Source of the DNA: Leptolyngbyaceae cyanobacterium JSC-12
Lineage (GTDB): Bacteria; Cyanobacteriota; Cyanobacteriia; Leptolyngbyales; Leptolyngbyaceae
Assembly (NCBI GenBank): GCA_000309945.1
Contig: CM001633.1
Span: 71,264-135,263, forward strand
Direction of reading: 5' to 3'
DNA length: 64,000 nucleotides
A program made the translations under genes and the position numbers. Positions 33,600 through 43,110 of this stretch are shown here, in pieces. The notes below the pieces were generated by a model that had not been told where the DNA came from, did no database searches, and saw only the letters and a list, made by a program, of their open reading frames with translations. The first letter of the stretch is position 1, and the number at the start of each line of letters is the position of its first letter.

Positions 33600-35390
33600 A
33601 TGGCTGACTTTAAACCCCGTGATGTGCAAGTAGCTGAGATTGGTACGAGTACAACCGTGTTGCGATCGCGCACCTGGGATCGGCTCAAGTTTGAAATAGA
33701 GTATGCCCGTCAGAAAGGCACGACGGCAAACTCTTATCTGATTCAAGGAGAAAGTACTGCGTTAATCGATCCACCTGGCGAGTCATTTACCGACTTATTT
33801 TTAGAAAAGTTAGGGCATCACATTTATTATCAACGCTTGAACTACATTATTCTGAGCCATGTGAACCCTAACCGCATCGCAACACTCAAACACCTACTGG
33901 AAGCCGCTCCTTACGCAACAGTAATTTGTTCCAAGCCAGGAGCAAATACCCTGCGATCAGTGTTTGCAAGTCAAACATTTAACCTTCCCTCGCCTCGTGA
34001 AGATGAGGCGCAGGATTTAGGGATTGAATATGGTGCTAATCAAACCTTGAAGGTGCATATTGTGCGGGATGAGGAAACACTGGATTTAGGTAATGGGCAT
34101 GTGCTGCAATTTCGCTTTGTTCCAACACCCCGCCATCCAGACGCTCTGTGTACCTACGATTCGGAAAGTCGGATTCTTTATACTGATAAACTATTCGCTG
34201 CCCATGTTTGCGACGACTCTGTGTTTGATGAACATTGGAAAACATTAGATGAAGACCGTCGCTATTATTTTGATTGCATCCATGCAGCGCAGGCTCCGCA
34301 GGTGGAAGCTGTGCTGGAAAAACTGACACTGTTCCAGGCGAGAGTGTATGCACCAGGGCATGGTCCGATTGTGCGGCACAGTGTCAGTGTGTTGACTTTG
34401 GACTATCGTCGTTGGTGCGAGCAACAGTTAACCAAGGATTTGAATGCGGTGCTGTTGTATACCTCGGCTTATGGGAATACAGCAACGTTGGCAACGGCGA
34501 TCGCCAGGGGCATTACTCAAGCTGGAGTGTCTGTTCAAACTATCAATTGTGAGTTTGCTAGCCCCGAAGAAATTACAGCCGCTGTGCGAGACTGCGATGG
34601 TTTTATCATTGGTACTCCTACCCTGGCAGGACATGCCCCTACCCAAATTCAAACAGCGCTGGGAATTGTTCTTTCAACAGCCAACCAAACTAAAGTAGCA
34701 GGTGTTTTTGGGTCATTTGGCTGGAGTGGCGAAGCGGTAGATTTCGTCGAAAACAAGCTCCAGGATGCAGGCTATCCGTTGGGGTTTGAAACGATTCGAG
34801 TAAAATTTTCTCCAACTGAAGAAACGTTGCAACAGTGTGAAGTTGCTGGAACTGAGTTTGCTAAAACCCTGAACCGAGCCAGGAAAATCCGATCGCCCCG
34901 TCAGCCAGTGATGGATGCCCAAAGCGATCGCACCAGTCAGGCAGTTGGGCGGGTAACGGGTTCGCTCTGTGTTGTCACTATGCGAAGCAACCAAAATCAC
35001 TACGGTTTTTTAACCTCCTGGGTATCGCAGGCTGGATTTACCCCTCCCGCCATCACGATTTCTGTTGCCAAAGATCAGATAGAAGAAAGCATTGCCCATA
35101 TTGGTGATCAGTTTGTACTCAATATCCTGAAAGAGGGGAGAAACTTACGACGCTACTTCCTGAAGCCTCCTACTCCCAGCGAGAACCCATTTGAAAACAT
35201 TGCCACATCCCCTGCCGAAAACGGCTGTTTGATCCTGACAGATGCTCTGGCATACCTGGAATGTACAGTGCAAAATCGCATGGATTGTGGAGATCATTGG
35301 CTATTGTATGCCAAAGTCAACAATGGCAAGCTGCTGGAATCAACTGGTGTGACAGCCGTGAATCACCGGAAATCGGCCAGTCGGTATTAA
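33600..35390 (+). CDS. Flavodiiron protein, class C, with non-canonical metal site (Flv1/Flv4-type)
   Basis: This is a 596-residue protein. A metallo-beta-lactamase-like domain (about 30-260), a flavodoxin domain (about 280-420) and a C-terminal flavin reductase domain (about 440-590) give the cyanobacterial Flv architecture. The diiron motif HxExDH reads HVNPNR, so two acidic ligands and one His are lost. A second ligand position reads TPRHPD. GHGP and YTDKLF are kept. Cyanobacterial Flv1 and Flv4 lack canonical ligands and work as heterodimers with Flv3 or Flv2. No partner flv gene is in the window. The role is photoprotective O2 reduction. Confidence 0.87.
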   Translation: MADFKPRDVQVAEIGTSTTVLRSRTWDRLKFEIEYARQKGTTANSYLIQGESTALIDPPGESFTDLFLEKLGHHIYYQRLNYIILSHVNPNRIATLKHLLEAAPYATVICSKPGANTLRSVFASQTFNLPSPREDEAQDLGIEYGANQTLKVHIVRDEETLDLGNGHVLQFRFVPTPRHPDALCTYDSESRILYTDKLFAAHVCDDSVFDEHWKTLDEDRRYYFDCIHAAQAPQVEAVLEKLTLFQARVYAPGHGPIVRHSVSVLTLDYRRWCEQQLTKDLNAVLLYTSAYGNTATLATAIARGITQAGVSVQTINCEFASPEEITAAVRDCDGFIIGTPTLAGHAPTQIQTALGIVLSTANQTKVAGVFGSFGWSGEAVDFVENKLQDAGYPLGFETIRVKFSPTEETLQQCEVAGTEFAKTLNRARKIRSPRQPVMDAQSDRTSQAVGRVTGSLCVVTMRSNQNHYGFLTSWVSQAGFTPPAITISVAKDQIEESIAHIGDQFVLNILKEGRNLRRYFLKPPTPSENPFENIATSPAENGCLILTDALAYLECTVQNRMDCGDHWLLYAKVNNGKLLESTGVTAVNHRKSASRY

Positions 35391-35424
35391 GCCCGCTAAT
35401 ATTAAGCTCGCCTAATTGCACCCA

Positions 35425-36534
35425 TCAAAACGTCAGCACCGTGCGAATAGCTTCGCCTTTGTGCATGAGATTAAAGGCTTCGTTAATTTGCGCGATCGGC
35501 ATCACATTTGTAATCAAATCATCAATGTTGATTTTGCCGTCCATATACCAATCCACAATCTGGGGAACATCCGTCCGACCTCTTGCACCACCAAAGGCAC
35601 TTCCTTTCCAAACTCGACCTGTAACCAGTTGAAACGGACGAGTGCTAATTTCTTCTCCGGCTCCAGCCACGCCAATAATCACGCTGACTCCCCATCCCTT
35701 GTGGCAACATTCCAATGCTTGCCGCATTACATGAACATTACCAATACATTCAAAACTGTAATCGGCTCCGCCTTTCGTGAGTTCAATGAGATACGCAACT
35801 AAGTCGCCATCAACTTCTTGAGGATTAACAAAGTGAGTCATTCCCAGTTTTTCAGCCAGTGCTTTTTTACGAGGATTTAAGTCTACTCCAACAATCATGC
35901 TGGCTCCTACCATACGGCAGCCTTGAATCACATTTAGCCCAATGCCCCCTAATCCAAACACTACGACATTTGCCCCTGGCTCTACCCTGGCAGTATTAAT
36001 CACAGCGCCCACGCCCGTTGTCACCCCACAACCGATGTAGCAAACCTTGTCGAAGGGAGCATCCTCTCGAATTTTGGCGAGTGCAATTTCAGGCAGTACG
36101 GTGTAGTTAGCGAAAGTAGATGTGCCCATATAATGATGAATCAGCTTGCCACGTTGAGAAAAGCGACTGGTGCCATCTGGCATCAAGCCCTTTCCCTGGG
36201 TTGCACGAATTGCCTGACACAGATTGGTTTTGCGACTTAAGCAATATTCACAATTACGACATTCTGGTATGTATAGCGGAATCACATGGTCACCGGGCTT
36301 AAGACTGGTGACTCCAGGCCCTACTTCCACTACAACTCCGGCTCCTTCATGCCCCAAGATGGTAGGGAACAACCCTTCTGGATCTTTGCCAGACAGCGTG
36401 TAAGCATCAGTATGGCAGACTCCAGTTGCCTTAATTTCAACTAAAATTTCCCCAGCTTTGGGTCCTTCCAGTTGCACTGTTTCGATGCTTAATGGTTTTC
36501 CAGGTTCGTAGGCAACAGCGGCTTTAACATCCAT
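35425..36534 (-). CDS. frmA: S-(hydroxymethyl)glutathione dehydrogenase / class III alcohol dehydrogenase
   Basis: This is a 369-residue zinc alcohol dehydrogenase. Catalytic zinc region motifs are [11 protein letters not shown] and LGHEGAGVV, and the structural zinc Cys set is [15 protein letters not shown]. The cofactor fold is [17 protein letters not shown] and the family C-terminus is [14 protein letters not shown]. It oxidises the glutathione adduct of formaldehyde and reduces S-nitrosoglutathione. It is a single gene, convergent with flv (34 bases) and with its own promoter side near 36.55 kb. Confidence 0.93.
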   Translation of the reverse strand: MDVKAAVAYEPGKPLSIETVQLEGPKAGEILVEIKATGVCHTDAYTLSGKDPEGLFPTILGHEGAGVVVEVGPGVTSLKPGDHVIPLYIPECRNCEYCLSRKTNLCQAIRATQGKGLMPDGTSRFSQRGKLIHHYMGTSTFANYTVLPEIALAKIREDAPFDKVCYIGCGVTTGVGAVINTARVEPGANVVVFGLGGIGLNVIQGCRMVGASMIVGVDLNPRKKALAEKLGMTHFVNPQEVDGDLVAYLIELTKGGADYSFECIGNVHVMRQALECCHKGWGVSVIIGVAGAGEEISTRPFQLVTGRVWKGSAFGGARGRTDVPQIVDWYMDGKINIDDLITNVMPIAQINEAFNLMHKGEAIRTVLTF

Positions 36535-36742
36535 AAGGCTTCTTGGTTAAGGAGTAGTTGTGCGTTGCTTATTATCAGGTGCGATCGCGTTCCTTTCTTA
36601 GAAATTAAGTTTCCTTTCATTCGGCTTACTCGTTCACGGGGTGAAACAGTTACATGAGCGATTAATACCCTGAGTTAATTAGGATTGTCCTGATCCGGAG
36701 TCAAGCGGTGTGGCAGTGAATATTACAATTAGCAGGAAACGG

Positions 36743-36771
36743 TTGACGAAATCAGATCTCATGCTAAATAT
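36743..36771 (+). promoter_or_regulatory. Candidate promoter of the IS1-interrupted small ORF
   Basis: TTGACG (36743-36748) and AAATAT (36766-36771) are 17 bases apart. The ATG of the interrupted small ORF lies 87 bases further on. Other bases between frmA and the IS1 hold nothing recognisable. Confidence 0.35.
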
Positions 36772-36885
36772 AGAGGCTGTTTCTATCACTTAGGGCGTAA
36801 GACGCTGAATGTAGTGGTGTTTTATGCCGCCATTAACCACTCCAGGAAGTAAAACTTATGTCCTCTACTACAATTACCGGTAGTG

Positions 36886-37383
36886 CTATACAAGTAATGA
36901 TGCATTGTAGTGATGGATGAAATACCAGATCGCACCAATGTGATTTTCCAAGGATTTTGAGAAGGACAAGGTTTTTCGCACTAGCCGCGACACTCGTTGC
37001 CTTAAGGTATTGTTGAATCGCTCAATGTAACTTGTCTTGCCTGGACTCATCGACAATTTGCAGATCAAGCTCAACCCACGTATTGTTGAATCGCTCAATG
37101 TAACTTGTCTTGCCTGTCTCCTTGCCGACGGCTCGATGCCGCTTGCTCGGTAGCACTGCCCCATACGCTGCCCAGAAATCAGTGTAAGCAATCGCACATT
37201 GACGATAAATTGGAGGCAATGAGTCCCACAATTTGCGGGCAGCCGCTTCATCGCGGGCGCCAATGTAAACGCCAACAATTTCACGAGTGTTAGCATCAAG
37301 CGCCAACCAAACCCACTGCTTGTTCCCCTTGTTGTCCACGAATGACCCTAACTCATCACATTGAATCGTTAGCCTCCCCTTTT
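36886..37383 (-). pseudogene. insB: IS1 InsB, frameshifted by an internal duplication
   Basis: The catalytic frame shows CDELGSF, AYTDFWAAY and ERFNNTLRQR, consistent with the IS1 DDE set, and ends HHYNASLLV. It is broken near 37.04-37.12 kb by a 73-bp insertion that contains a second copy of a 37-bp sequence (37007-37043 and 37080-37116). Because 73 is not a multiple of three, the last ~45 residues fall out of frame. This copy should not make full transposase. Confidence 0.8.
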
Positions 37384-37668
37384 TTTGGGTGTCACCTGCA
37401 CTTGGCGGGGCACCTTGGCATATTTCTCATTGACGTAGGTTTGCAGCCATTGCTCAGAAACCTGGGCAGCACGGGCAATGCCCGCTAGAGAGATGCGTTC
37501 CAAAAGCAATCGGTCAATCAACTGGCGAGTGAGTTGGTCAATCACTTTTTTGGTCGGTTGTTCGATGAACTGTCGTCCGCAGTCGTGGCATTTGAATCGT
37601 TGTTTACCGTTGTGAATGCGACCGTTCTTGACCGTTTTAGCGGAAGCACAAATGGGGCAGGCAGGCAT
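37369..37668 (-). CDS. insA: IS1 InsA
   Basis: This is a 99-residue protein with an N-terminal zinc-finger pattern CPICAS...CHDCGRQF and an HTH region (LAGIARAAQVSEQWLQ), as in IS1 InsA. At its end, a run of seven A (complement of T7 at 37380-37386) in CCCAAAAAAAGGGG is a -1 slippery site. Shifting there gives KGRLTIQCDELGSFVDNKG and continues into InsB, the normal IS1 way of making the InsAB transposase. Confidence 0.85.
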   Translation of the reverse strand: MPACPICASAKTVKNGRIHNGKQRFKCHDCGRQFIEQPTKKVIDQLTRQLIDRLLLERISLAGIARAAQVSEQWLQTYVNEKYAKVPRQVQVTPKKRGG

Positions 37669-37901
37669 GATAGAAGAACAGCAAAGACTCTACTTCCCCA
37701 TCATTACATCTTGAGCACTACCCAATTACCCGCAAGCAAATCTCCAGCCCGAAGGCTGAGCCGTTACCATTTCAGGTGAGACAGAAGAAAAAGAAGAATC
37801 GAACATCTGAAATGGTGCAAATCCTACCCTCTTCAACCCAATACAACCTACAAAAGCATCAGCGTGAAAGCTTAAGTGATTGGAACCACGCTTCTTAAAA
37901 A

Positions 37902-38498
37902 TTAAATCCTAATTTGACCCACAACTCTTGTTTGATTATTGGGTAGAACTTGCAGAACAACCATCTCACCGGATTGCGGAAAGATATTGGTGAGTGCAGT
38001 GATATTCACTTGGTGAGTCACCAGGATAATTACTCCTTGAGTCTTCCACTGATCGAAGATAAATTGTTGTAACGCTCTTGTCTGTTGGCGTTCTATTCGC
38101 TGATTTTGAAAGAATGAGTTCAACAGGGCAAACGGTTCAACCGGGGTCAGGTTGAGTAGCCGAGCAGTATCCAGGCAGCGGCACCATTGACTGGACAGTA
38201 CACGGGCAATTTGAATATTGCGTTGACGAAAGGCTTGGCCAATTCTGATGGCTTGAGATCGCCCTGCAGCAGAAAGGTTGCGTTGAGTTGAACAATCAGA
38301 TAACTGGAAATCCGGCGGGTCACCTGTTCCAGGTGCTTCGGCATGGCGCATAATCACGACCATCCCTTGCTGCTCTTGTTGCAATACTTGCCAACTAGAA
38401 TCATCACTAGCAGCGTAGCCAGTGATGTTCTGCCGAAGCCCAACAAACCCTATCAGTAAAAAAATAGTACTGCATCCAACTGCGATCGCCCATTTCAT
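37902..38498 (-). CDS. Histidine phosphatase superfamily protein
   Basis: The likely start is M at 38498 (MKWAIAVGCSTIF), giving about 198 residues with an N-terminal signal or anchor helix. Motifs are the catalytic RHA in VVIMRHAEAPGTGDPP, the second-site RCLDTA and the later THQVN. It is probably periplasmic or membrane-tethered. Substrate is unknown. It is divergent from csbD. Confidence 0.82.
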   Translation of the reverse strand: MKWAIAVGCSTIFLLIGFVGLRQNITGYAASDDSSWQVLQQEQQGMVVIMRHAEAPGTGDPPDFQLSDCSTQRNLSAAGRSQAIRIGQAFRQRNIQIARVLSSQWCRCLDTARLLNLTPVEPFALLNSFFQNQRIERQQTRALQQFIFDQWKTQGVIILVTHQVNITALTNIFPQSGEMVVLQVLPNNQTRVVGQIRI

Positions 38499-38587
38499 CT
38501 TTTCACACCTGTGGTAGAGGAGTAATCTAAAGTTACTCGATAGGATTAGCATATACAGTTTAAGCTAACTTAGAAAAGGAGACTGTT

Positions 38588-38770
38588 ATGAGCGCAGAAG
38601 ATAGAGCAAAAGCAACCGCAAAAAATATCGAAGGAAAAGTTCAAGAATTTGTGGGTAACGTCACTGGTGACCCTGAGCAAAAAGCTGAAGGGAAAGCCAA
38701 GCAGGTGGAAGCCAACGTTCGCCATTTAGTTGAGAACATTAAGGATGACGTAAAGCGGGCGATCGACTAG
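38588..38770 (+). CDS. CsbD-family stress-response protein
   Basis: This is a 60-residue hydrophilic helical protein, with the AEDRAKATAKNIEGKVQEF start and the GDPEQKAEGKAKQ core of the CsbD family. AAAGGAGA precedes the ATG. CsbD proteins are general stress-induced; the biochemical role is unknown. A terminator follows. Confidence 0.88.
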   Translation: MSAEDRAKATAKNIEGKVQEFVGNVTGDPEQKAEGKAKQVEANVRHLVENIKDDVKRAID

Positions 38771-38831
38771 TCTAAATTAATCACTAAAGACTAGTAGGTG
38801 CCGGTCTCATGCCGATTCTGGCTAAAGACGA

Positions 38832-38857
38832 GGGCAATCTTTATGGTTGCCCTTTTG
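38832..38857 (+). terminator. Rho-independent terminator after csbD
   Basis: GGGCAA (38832-38837) pairs with TTGCCC (38847-38852) around a nine-base loop, followed by TTTT. Confidence 0.75.
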
Positions 38858-38987
38858 ATTGGCTTTATCTATCCAGGTTCAAAAACAGTTGCGCTTTAGC
38901 TCTCTAGATTAGTTATTTTTGTAGTGAAAATATCTGACTGATTGAGTCAATCATTTATCATCATAAGGTTGATAAATAGCATTCTGC

Positions 38988-40130
38988 TTAATATATTTCC
39001 AGGTCTAGATTTTCAGCAGTTTTGAATTGGCGAATATCAGAATGCTCTTCCAAATAATCCAGCAGGTTTAGGAAATCAGCTTTGGGTGCACATTTACCAC
39101 CGATGGTTGTAAAAGCAAGCTCTGGTTTCTCACCACTGTAAATATGATACCCCCAATAAAAAAGCTGCTTACTATTGCGAATTGCTGCATCCTCTGGGTC
39201 GATAAACTGAAATCGAGGTTCTTGTTGTGAGAGCTTTGAAAAATATTTTTTGTATTGTTCTTTGATAACCTGGGCTTTATGAGCTTCGTCTTTGAAGTAG
39301 TTGTTGATCAGCACAAAAATATACGCATTCTTATTCACACTGCGAATTTCTCTGAGGGTATTTTTAATCACGAAACCATTTTTGTTTAGACCCAATGGGT
39401 TGAGTGTGGTTGGAATGATACAGTAAGAGAATTTTTCGACAATGTGAACGGGGTTTTCTTCAAAGACAGGCGAGCAATCACATACGACAAGCTTGATTCC
39501 GGGTGGCGGTTGTGTGTCATCCCATTCATCAATGCGAAAAACTTTGAGGCTACGAGGTGGCTCCTTTCCAACGCCTGGTACCAGTACCCCTCCATCCAAC
39601 AAAGTGGTGAGGTTTTTTTGTGGGTCAAGATCAATGATGGCAACATTGTAACCGGATAGCGCGATCGCCCCTGCTAGATGAGCGCTGATCGTAGTTTTAC
39701 CCACTCCCCCTTTACAAGTAAACACACCAATGTATACTAGCTCGTTGGATTCTGGGACGGGTTGCTTATCGTTAAATCGGATCCAGTGAACGGTACCTTC
39801 TTTAACCACAGCCAACCGCACCCGGCTACTGTTGACATTCGAGAAATAAGTGAGGGCATTGTGGGTAAAGCCACTCAGAGAAACGAGTAAGCCTCTAGTG
39901 AATCGCCGAGAAATCGGAAGATCGAAAAAGTCGAGAAATCGCTCAATTTGAGGAACTTTGACGGGTGATTTGTGGCTTTTAACCTGAACTGCAATCACTT
40001 CTTTGGCTTTGGTTGCTTCAAAGTCGTAGCCAGCCGTGTTAGGTGGTGGCAGCGTAATGGTCCAACCAGCTTGCTCCAATTGTTTGGCAACCTGTTCTTC
40101 GGCACCCCTTAATTGTCCAACGCTCACCAT
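38988..40130 (-). CDS. Mrr-like restriction-endonuclease domain fused to ParA/MinD-type ATPase
   Basis: This is a 380-residue fusion. Residues about 1-115 look like an Mrr-type PD-(D/E)xK nuclease: helix LRGAEEQVAKQLEQAGW, catalytic-type D36 in GYDFEAT, and the QxK pair Q49/K51 in VIAVQVKSH. From about 132 a ParA-like deviant Walker A is clear (FTCKGGVGKTT, 138-147; IIDLDPQKN, 166-173). A Walker B-like VVCDCSP and ParA-type PTTLNPLGL follow. No parB, parS or methyltransferase gene is adjacent, and it is transcribed alone. The fold calls are by motif. Function is not known to me; defence, plasmid control or DNA repair are possible. Confidence 0.72.
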   Translation of the reverse strand: MVSVGQLRGAEEQVAKQLEQAGWTITLPPPNTAGYDFEATKAKEVIAVQVKSHKSPVKVPQIERFLDFFDLPISRRFTRGLLVSLSGFTHNALTYFSNVNSSRVRLAVVKEGTVHWIRFNDKQPVPESNELVYIGVFTCKGGVGKTTISAHLAGAIALSGYNVAIIDLDPQKNLTTLLDGGVLVPGVGKEPPRSLKVFRIDEWDDTQPPPGIKLVVCDCSPVFEENPVHIVEKFSYCIIPTTLNPLGLNKNGFVIKNTLREIRSVNKNAYIFVLINNYFKDEAHKAQVIKEQYKKYFSKLSQQEPRFQFIDPEDAAIRNSKQLFYWGYHIYSGEKPELAFTTIGGKCAPKADFLNLLDYLEEHSDIRQFKTAENLDLEIY

Positions 40131-40466
40131 GTGCTTACACGCTTAAATCTGGATACAGGCGGGTTCATCAAACGCTTGGTTGCCCTGTTCGCAGCCATTT
40201 GGCAACATCTGCCTCGACGAGGAAGTTTGGTTCAAAGATACGACCTTATTACACTAAAAAATTCGATTTGATGCATTGCTGTTACTTTTCTTGATGTTCG
40301 TAATATGGGACTCTCATCTATTCTTCATGCAAATCTAAGATATCGGCGTATAAATGTTAGCGGTTCTGCGTAGATGCAGCATCTTAAACAGGGTAGACGG
40401 TACAATTCTGTACTACTGACTTGATGTTCTTCCGTAACCTTTGTTCACTCATATTCACTCCCACAA
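40131..40466. other. Intergenic region between divergent nuclease-ParA and recJ genes
   Basis: 336 bases with no ORF, RNA gene or repeat that I can support. It presumably contains both promoters. Confidence 0.4.
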
Positions 40467-42539
40467 TTGCACTTGCCTGTGACTACTTCACTGTCTATCT
40501 CGTCTGAAGCCGCTTTACGCGCAAAATTGCCAGATCAACGCTGGCAGATTGCCCCAGCCGAAACCCAGTTAGCAGAGGAAATTGCTCAAACAGCGGGAGT
40601 ATCCCCCTTACTGGCGCAGGTGTTGATCAATCGCAATTTAACTGAAAAGGAACAGGTTCAGGCGTTTCTGAATCCCGACTCCCAGTTTTTACCCTCTCCC
40701 CTGGCAGAATTTCCTGATTTGCCGTTGAGCCTGGAACTGTTGATTAATGCCATCAATACTCGTCAGAAAATTGCGATTTGTGGAGACTATGACGCGGATG
40801 GCATGACCAGTACTGCCTTATTAATCCGGGCGTTGCGATCGCTGGGGGCACAAGTTGATTACGCTATTCCCAGCCGCATGAGCGAGGGGTATGGCATCAA
40901 TCAGCGGATTGTAGAAGAGTTTTATGACGAGGGAGTGGGGCTAATTCTCACAGTGGATAATGGCATTGCTGCCCATGCACCTATCGCTCGTGCGCGTGAA
41001 CTGGGCATTGCTGTGATTATTACCGATCATCATGACTTGCCGCCAAGCCTGCCAGAAGCTAACGCTATTCTCAATCCTAAGTTGCTGGAACCTACTTCGC
41101 CCTATCGCGGTTTAGCGGGGGTGGGGGTGGCATATGTGCTGGCGCGATCGCTAGCGCAGAGCATGGGCAATCCTTACGATTTGGGAAACTCTCTGCTGGA
41201 ACTGTTTACGCTAGGGACCATTGCCGACCTTGCCGCATTGACAGGTGTGAATCGCCGTTGGGTGAAACAGGGTTTGCAGTCTCTCGCAAAATCGCAGCTA
41301 GCAGGGGTACAGGCATTGAGCCAGGTTGCTGGATTGGGAAACGAAAAGAACCTCAAGCCGGAAGCGATAGGGTTTCGACTAGGTCCTCGGATTAACGCCG
41401 TGGGTCGCCTGGCAGATCCGCAAATTGTGATTGAACTGCTGACAACAGATGATCCCAGCACAGCACTGGAACGGGCGATGCAGTGCGAACAAATTAATCA
41501 GCAACGGCAAAAGCTGTGTGAGCAAATTGAGCAAGAAGCGATCGCCCTATGTGAAGCGGGGCACCTGGATGTTGAAAGTAATCGCGTGTTGCTGTTAACC
41601 CAGGCGGGCTGGCATCATGGCGTAATTGGGATCGTTGCCTCGCGGTTGGTGGAACGTTACGGAGTGCCCGTTTTTATCAGCACCTACGAAGACGACGAAC
41701 AGCAACTGATTCGCGGATCAGCACGCAGCATTCCTGAATTTGATGTGTTTGCGGCGTTGGAATTTTGCAAAGACCTACTAGAAAAGCATGGCGGACATCG
41801 AGCGGCGGGCGGCTTTTCCTTCAAAACGGAGAACCTGGAAGCCTTGCGGTCACGCCTGCGAATCTTTGCTCACCAATGCCTGGAACTCGATCATCTCAAG
41901 CCCTTAGTTCGGATTGATGCTCAGGCTCCCCTGGAAGCTGTGGATTTTGCTCTCTTCAATGAAATGGATGCCTTGCAGCCCTGCGGCGTTGAGAATCCTG
42001 AACCTGTGTTCTGGTCATCCCATGTGCGAATACATGAGCAACGGCTATTTGGCAAAGGGCATCTCAAACTCACCATCAGCCAGGATACTGGCAACGGGAT
42101 GTTACCCCGCAAGTTTCAGGCGATTGCCTGGCGCTGGGGTTGTTACTACCCGATGCCAACTTTTTTGGATATTGCTTACCGGTTGCGGCGATCGGACTGG
42201 AACGGCGAGGTAGCGCTGGAGTTAGAATTGGTAGGTGCACGCCCATCCACAATTCCCACTCAAACCGCTAACTTTGTTTATGACGATCGCGCCTATTCCT
42301 GTCATCTGTTGGAACTGGAAACTGGTAAGCAATTGCGCATTCGCAACAGTCAAGGCAAATTACTGGTCTTACAGCAAGGACAGCGAGTAGGGATTCTCTG
42401 CAAAAGTCCAACCGATGTTATCGAGGTTGATGTTTGCCAGTCTTACTATTTCAATTTGATCAAGGCGGCATTAGCAGCCTTAGAGGTTGAATCCTTGCAA
42501 TGCAACTCCACCCCTGAAAGTACGATGGATGCTGTATGA
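40467..42539 (+). CDS. recJ: Single-stranded-DNA exonuclease RecJ
   Basis: This is a ~690-residue DHH-family exonuclease. Motifs are AICGDYDADGMTSTALL (metal-binding Asp), LTVDNGIAA and IITDHHDLP (DHH). DHHA1-type GGHRAAGGFSF and an OB-like C-terminal part follow, with a cyanobacterial extension. The start is uncertain: TTG 40467 or a nearby TTG/GTG is needed, because no ATG precedes the conserved region. Its TGA overlaps the ATG of the hydrolase gene (ATGA). Confidence 0.92.
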   Translation: MHLPVTTSLSISSEAALRAKLPDQRWQIAPAETQLAEEIAQTAGVSPLLAQVLINRNLTEKEQVQAFLNPDSQFLPSPLAEFPDLPLSLELLINAINTRQKIAICGDYDADGMTSTALLIRALRSLGAQVDYAIPSRMSEGYGINQRIVEEFYDEGVGLILTVDNGIAAHAPIARARELGIAVIITDHHDLPPSLPEANAILNPKLLEPTSPYRGLAGVGVAYVLARSLAQSMGNPYDLGNSLLELFTLGTIADLAALTGVNRRWVKQGLQSLAKSQLAGVQALSQVAGLGNEKNLKPEAIGFRLGPRINAVGRLADPQIVIELLTTDDPSTALERAMQCEQINQQRQKLCEQIEQEAIALCEAGHLDVESNRVLLLTQAGWHHGVIGIVASRLVERYGVPVFISTYEDDEQQLIRGSARSIPEFDVFAALEFCKDLLEKHGGHRAAGGFSFKTENLEALRSRLRIFAHQCLELDHLKPLVRIDAQAPLEAVDFALFNEMDALQPCGVENPEPVFWSSHVRIHEQRLFGKGHLKLTISQDTGNGMLPRKFQAIAWRWGCYYPMPTFLDIAYRLRRSDWNGEVALELELVGARPSTIPTQTANFVYDDRAYSCHLLELETGKQLRIRNSQGKLLVLQQGQRVGILCKSPTDVIEVDVCQSYYFNLIKAALAALEVESLQCNSTPESTMDAV

Positions 42540-43110
42540 ATACTATGCTGGGGCGACTGTTGTTCGGACGATCGCTACTTACTCTGCTGGTTCTGATCCT
42601 ATTTTCCTACCTGGTATTAAATCTCTTGGCTCTGCTTGTGGCAGATCGGATTATTTTCCAGCCTCCGCCTGCCACCTATCAGGATACGCCTGATATCATT
42701 AAACTCACCACACGTAACCACACACAAATCTCAGCCGTATACTTGCCTAACCCTACTGCAACCTACACGATACTATTTAGTCATGGGAACGGCAGCGATT
42801 TAGGTATGAGCCGCCCAACGCTTGAACTCATTCAAGCCATTGGATTTACAGTCTTCGCTTACGACTATCAGGGCTATGGCACCAGCCAGGGTACACCCTC
42901 TGAACACAATACTTATCAGGATATTGACGCGGCTTACACCTATCTTACAACCATGTTACAAACCCCTGCCCATCGCATTGTTCTGTATGGGTTTTCAGTC
43001 GGAAGTGGTCCCAGTATTGAGTTAGCAATGCGGCGACAAGTCGCAGGCATTATCCTAGAAGGGGCATTTACCAGTGCATTTCGGGTTGCGACCTATTTCC
43101 CGATTTTAAT

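Larger units (their letters stand above)
36879..37722 (-). mobile_element. IS1-family insertion sequence
   Basis: This is an 844-bp element bounded by imperfect 24-bp inverted repeats that begin GGTAGTGCT (36879-36902 and 37699-37722, inner half shared as GTAATGATG). It is flanked by an exact 8-bp target duplication CAATTACC (36871-36878 and 37723-37730). The transposase frames read on the minus strand. The intact target duplication indicates a fairly recent insertion. Confidence 0.93.
36858..37898 (+). pseudogene. Small ORF (62 codons) interrupted by IS1
   Basis: ATG 36858 follows AGGA (36844-36847) and gives MSSTTIT before the IS. Removing the IS and one 8-bp target copy continues in frame for 55 codons from 37731 to TAA 37896-37898. 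The 62-residue product would be very basic (RQKKKKNRTSE) and hydrophilic, ending SDWNHAS. I do not recognise it. The perfect reading-frame restoration, the ribosome site and the promoter-like sequence support a real small gene that has been knocked out. Confidence 0.5.
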
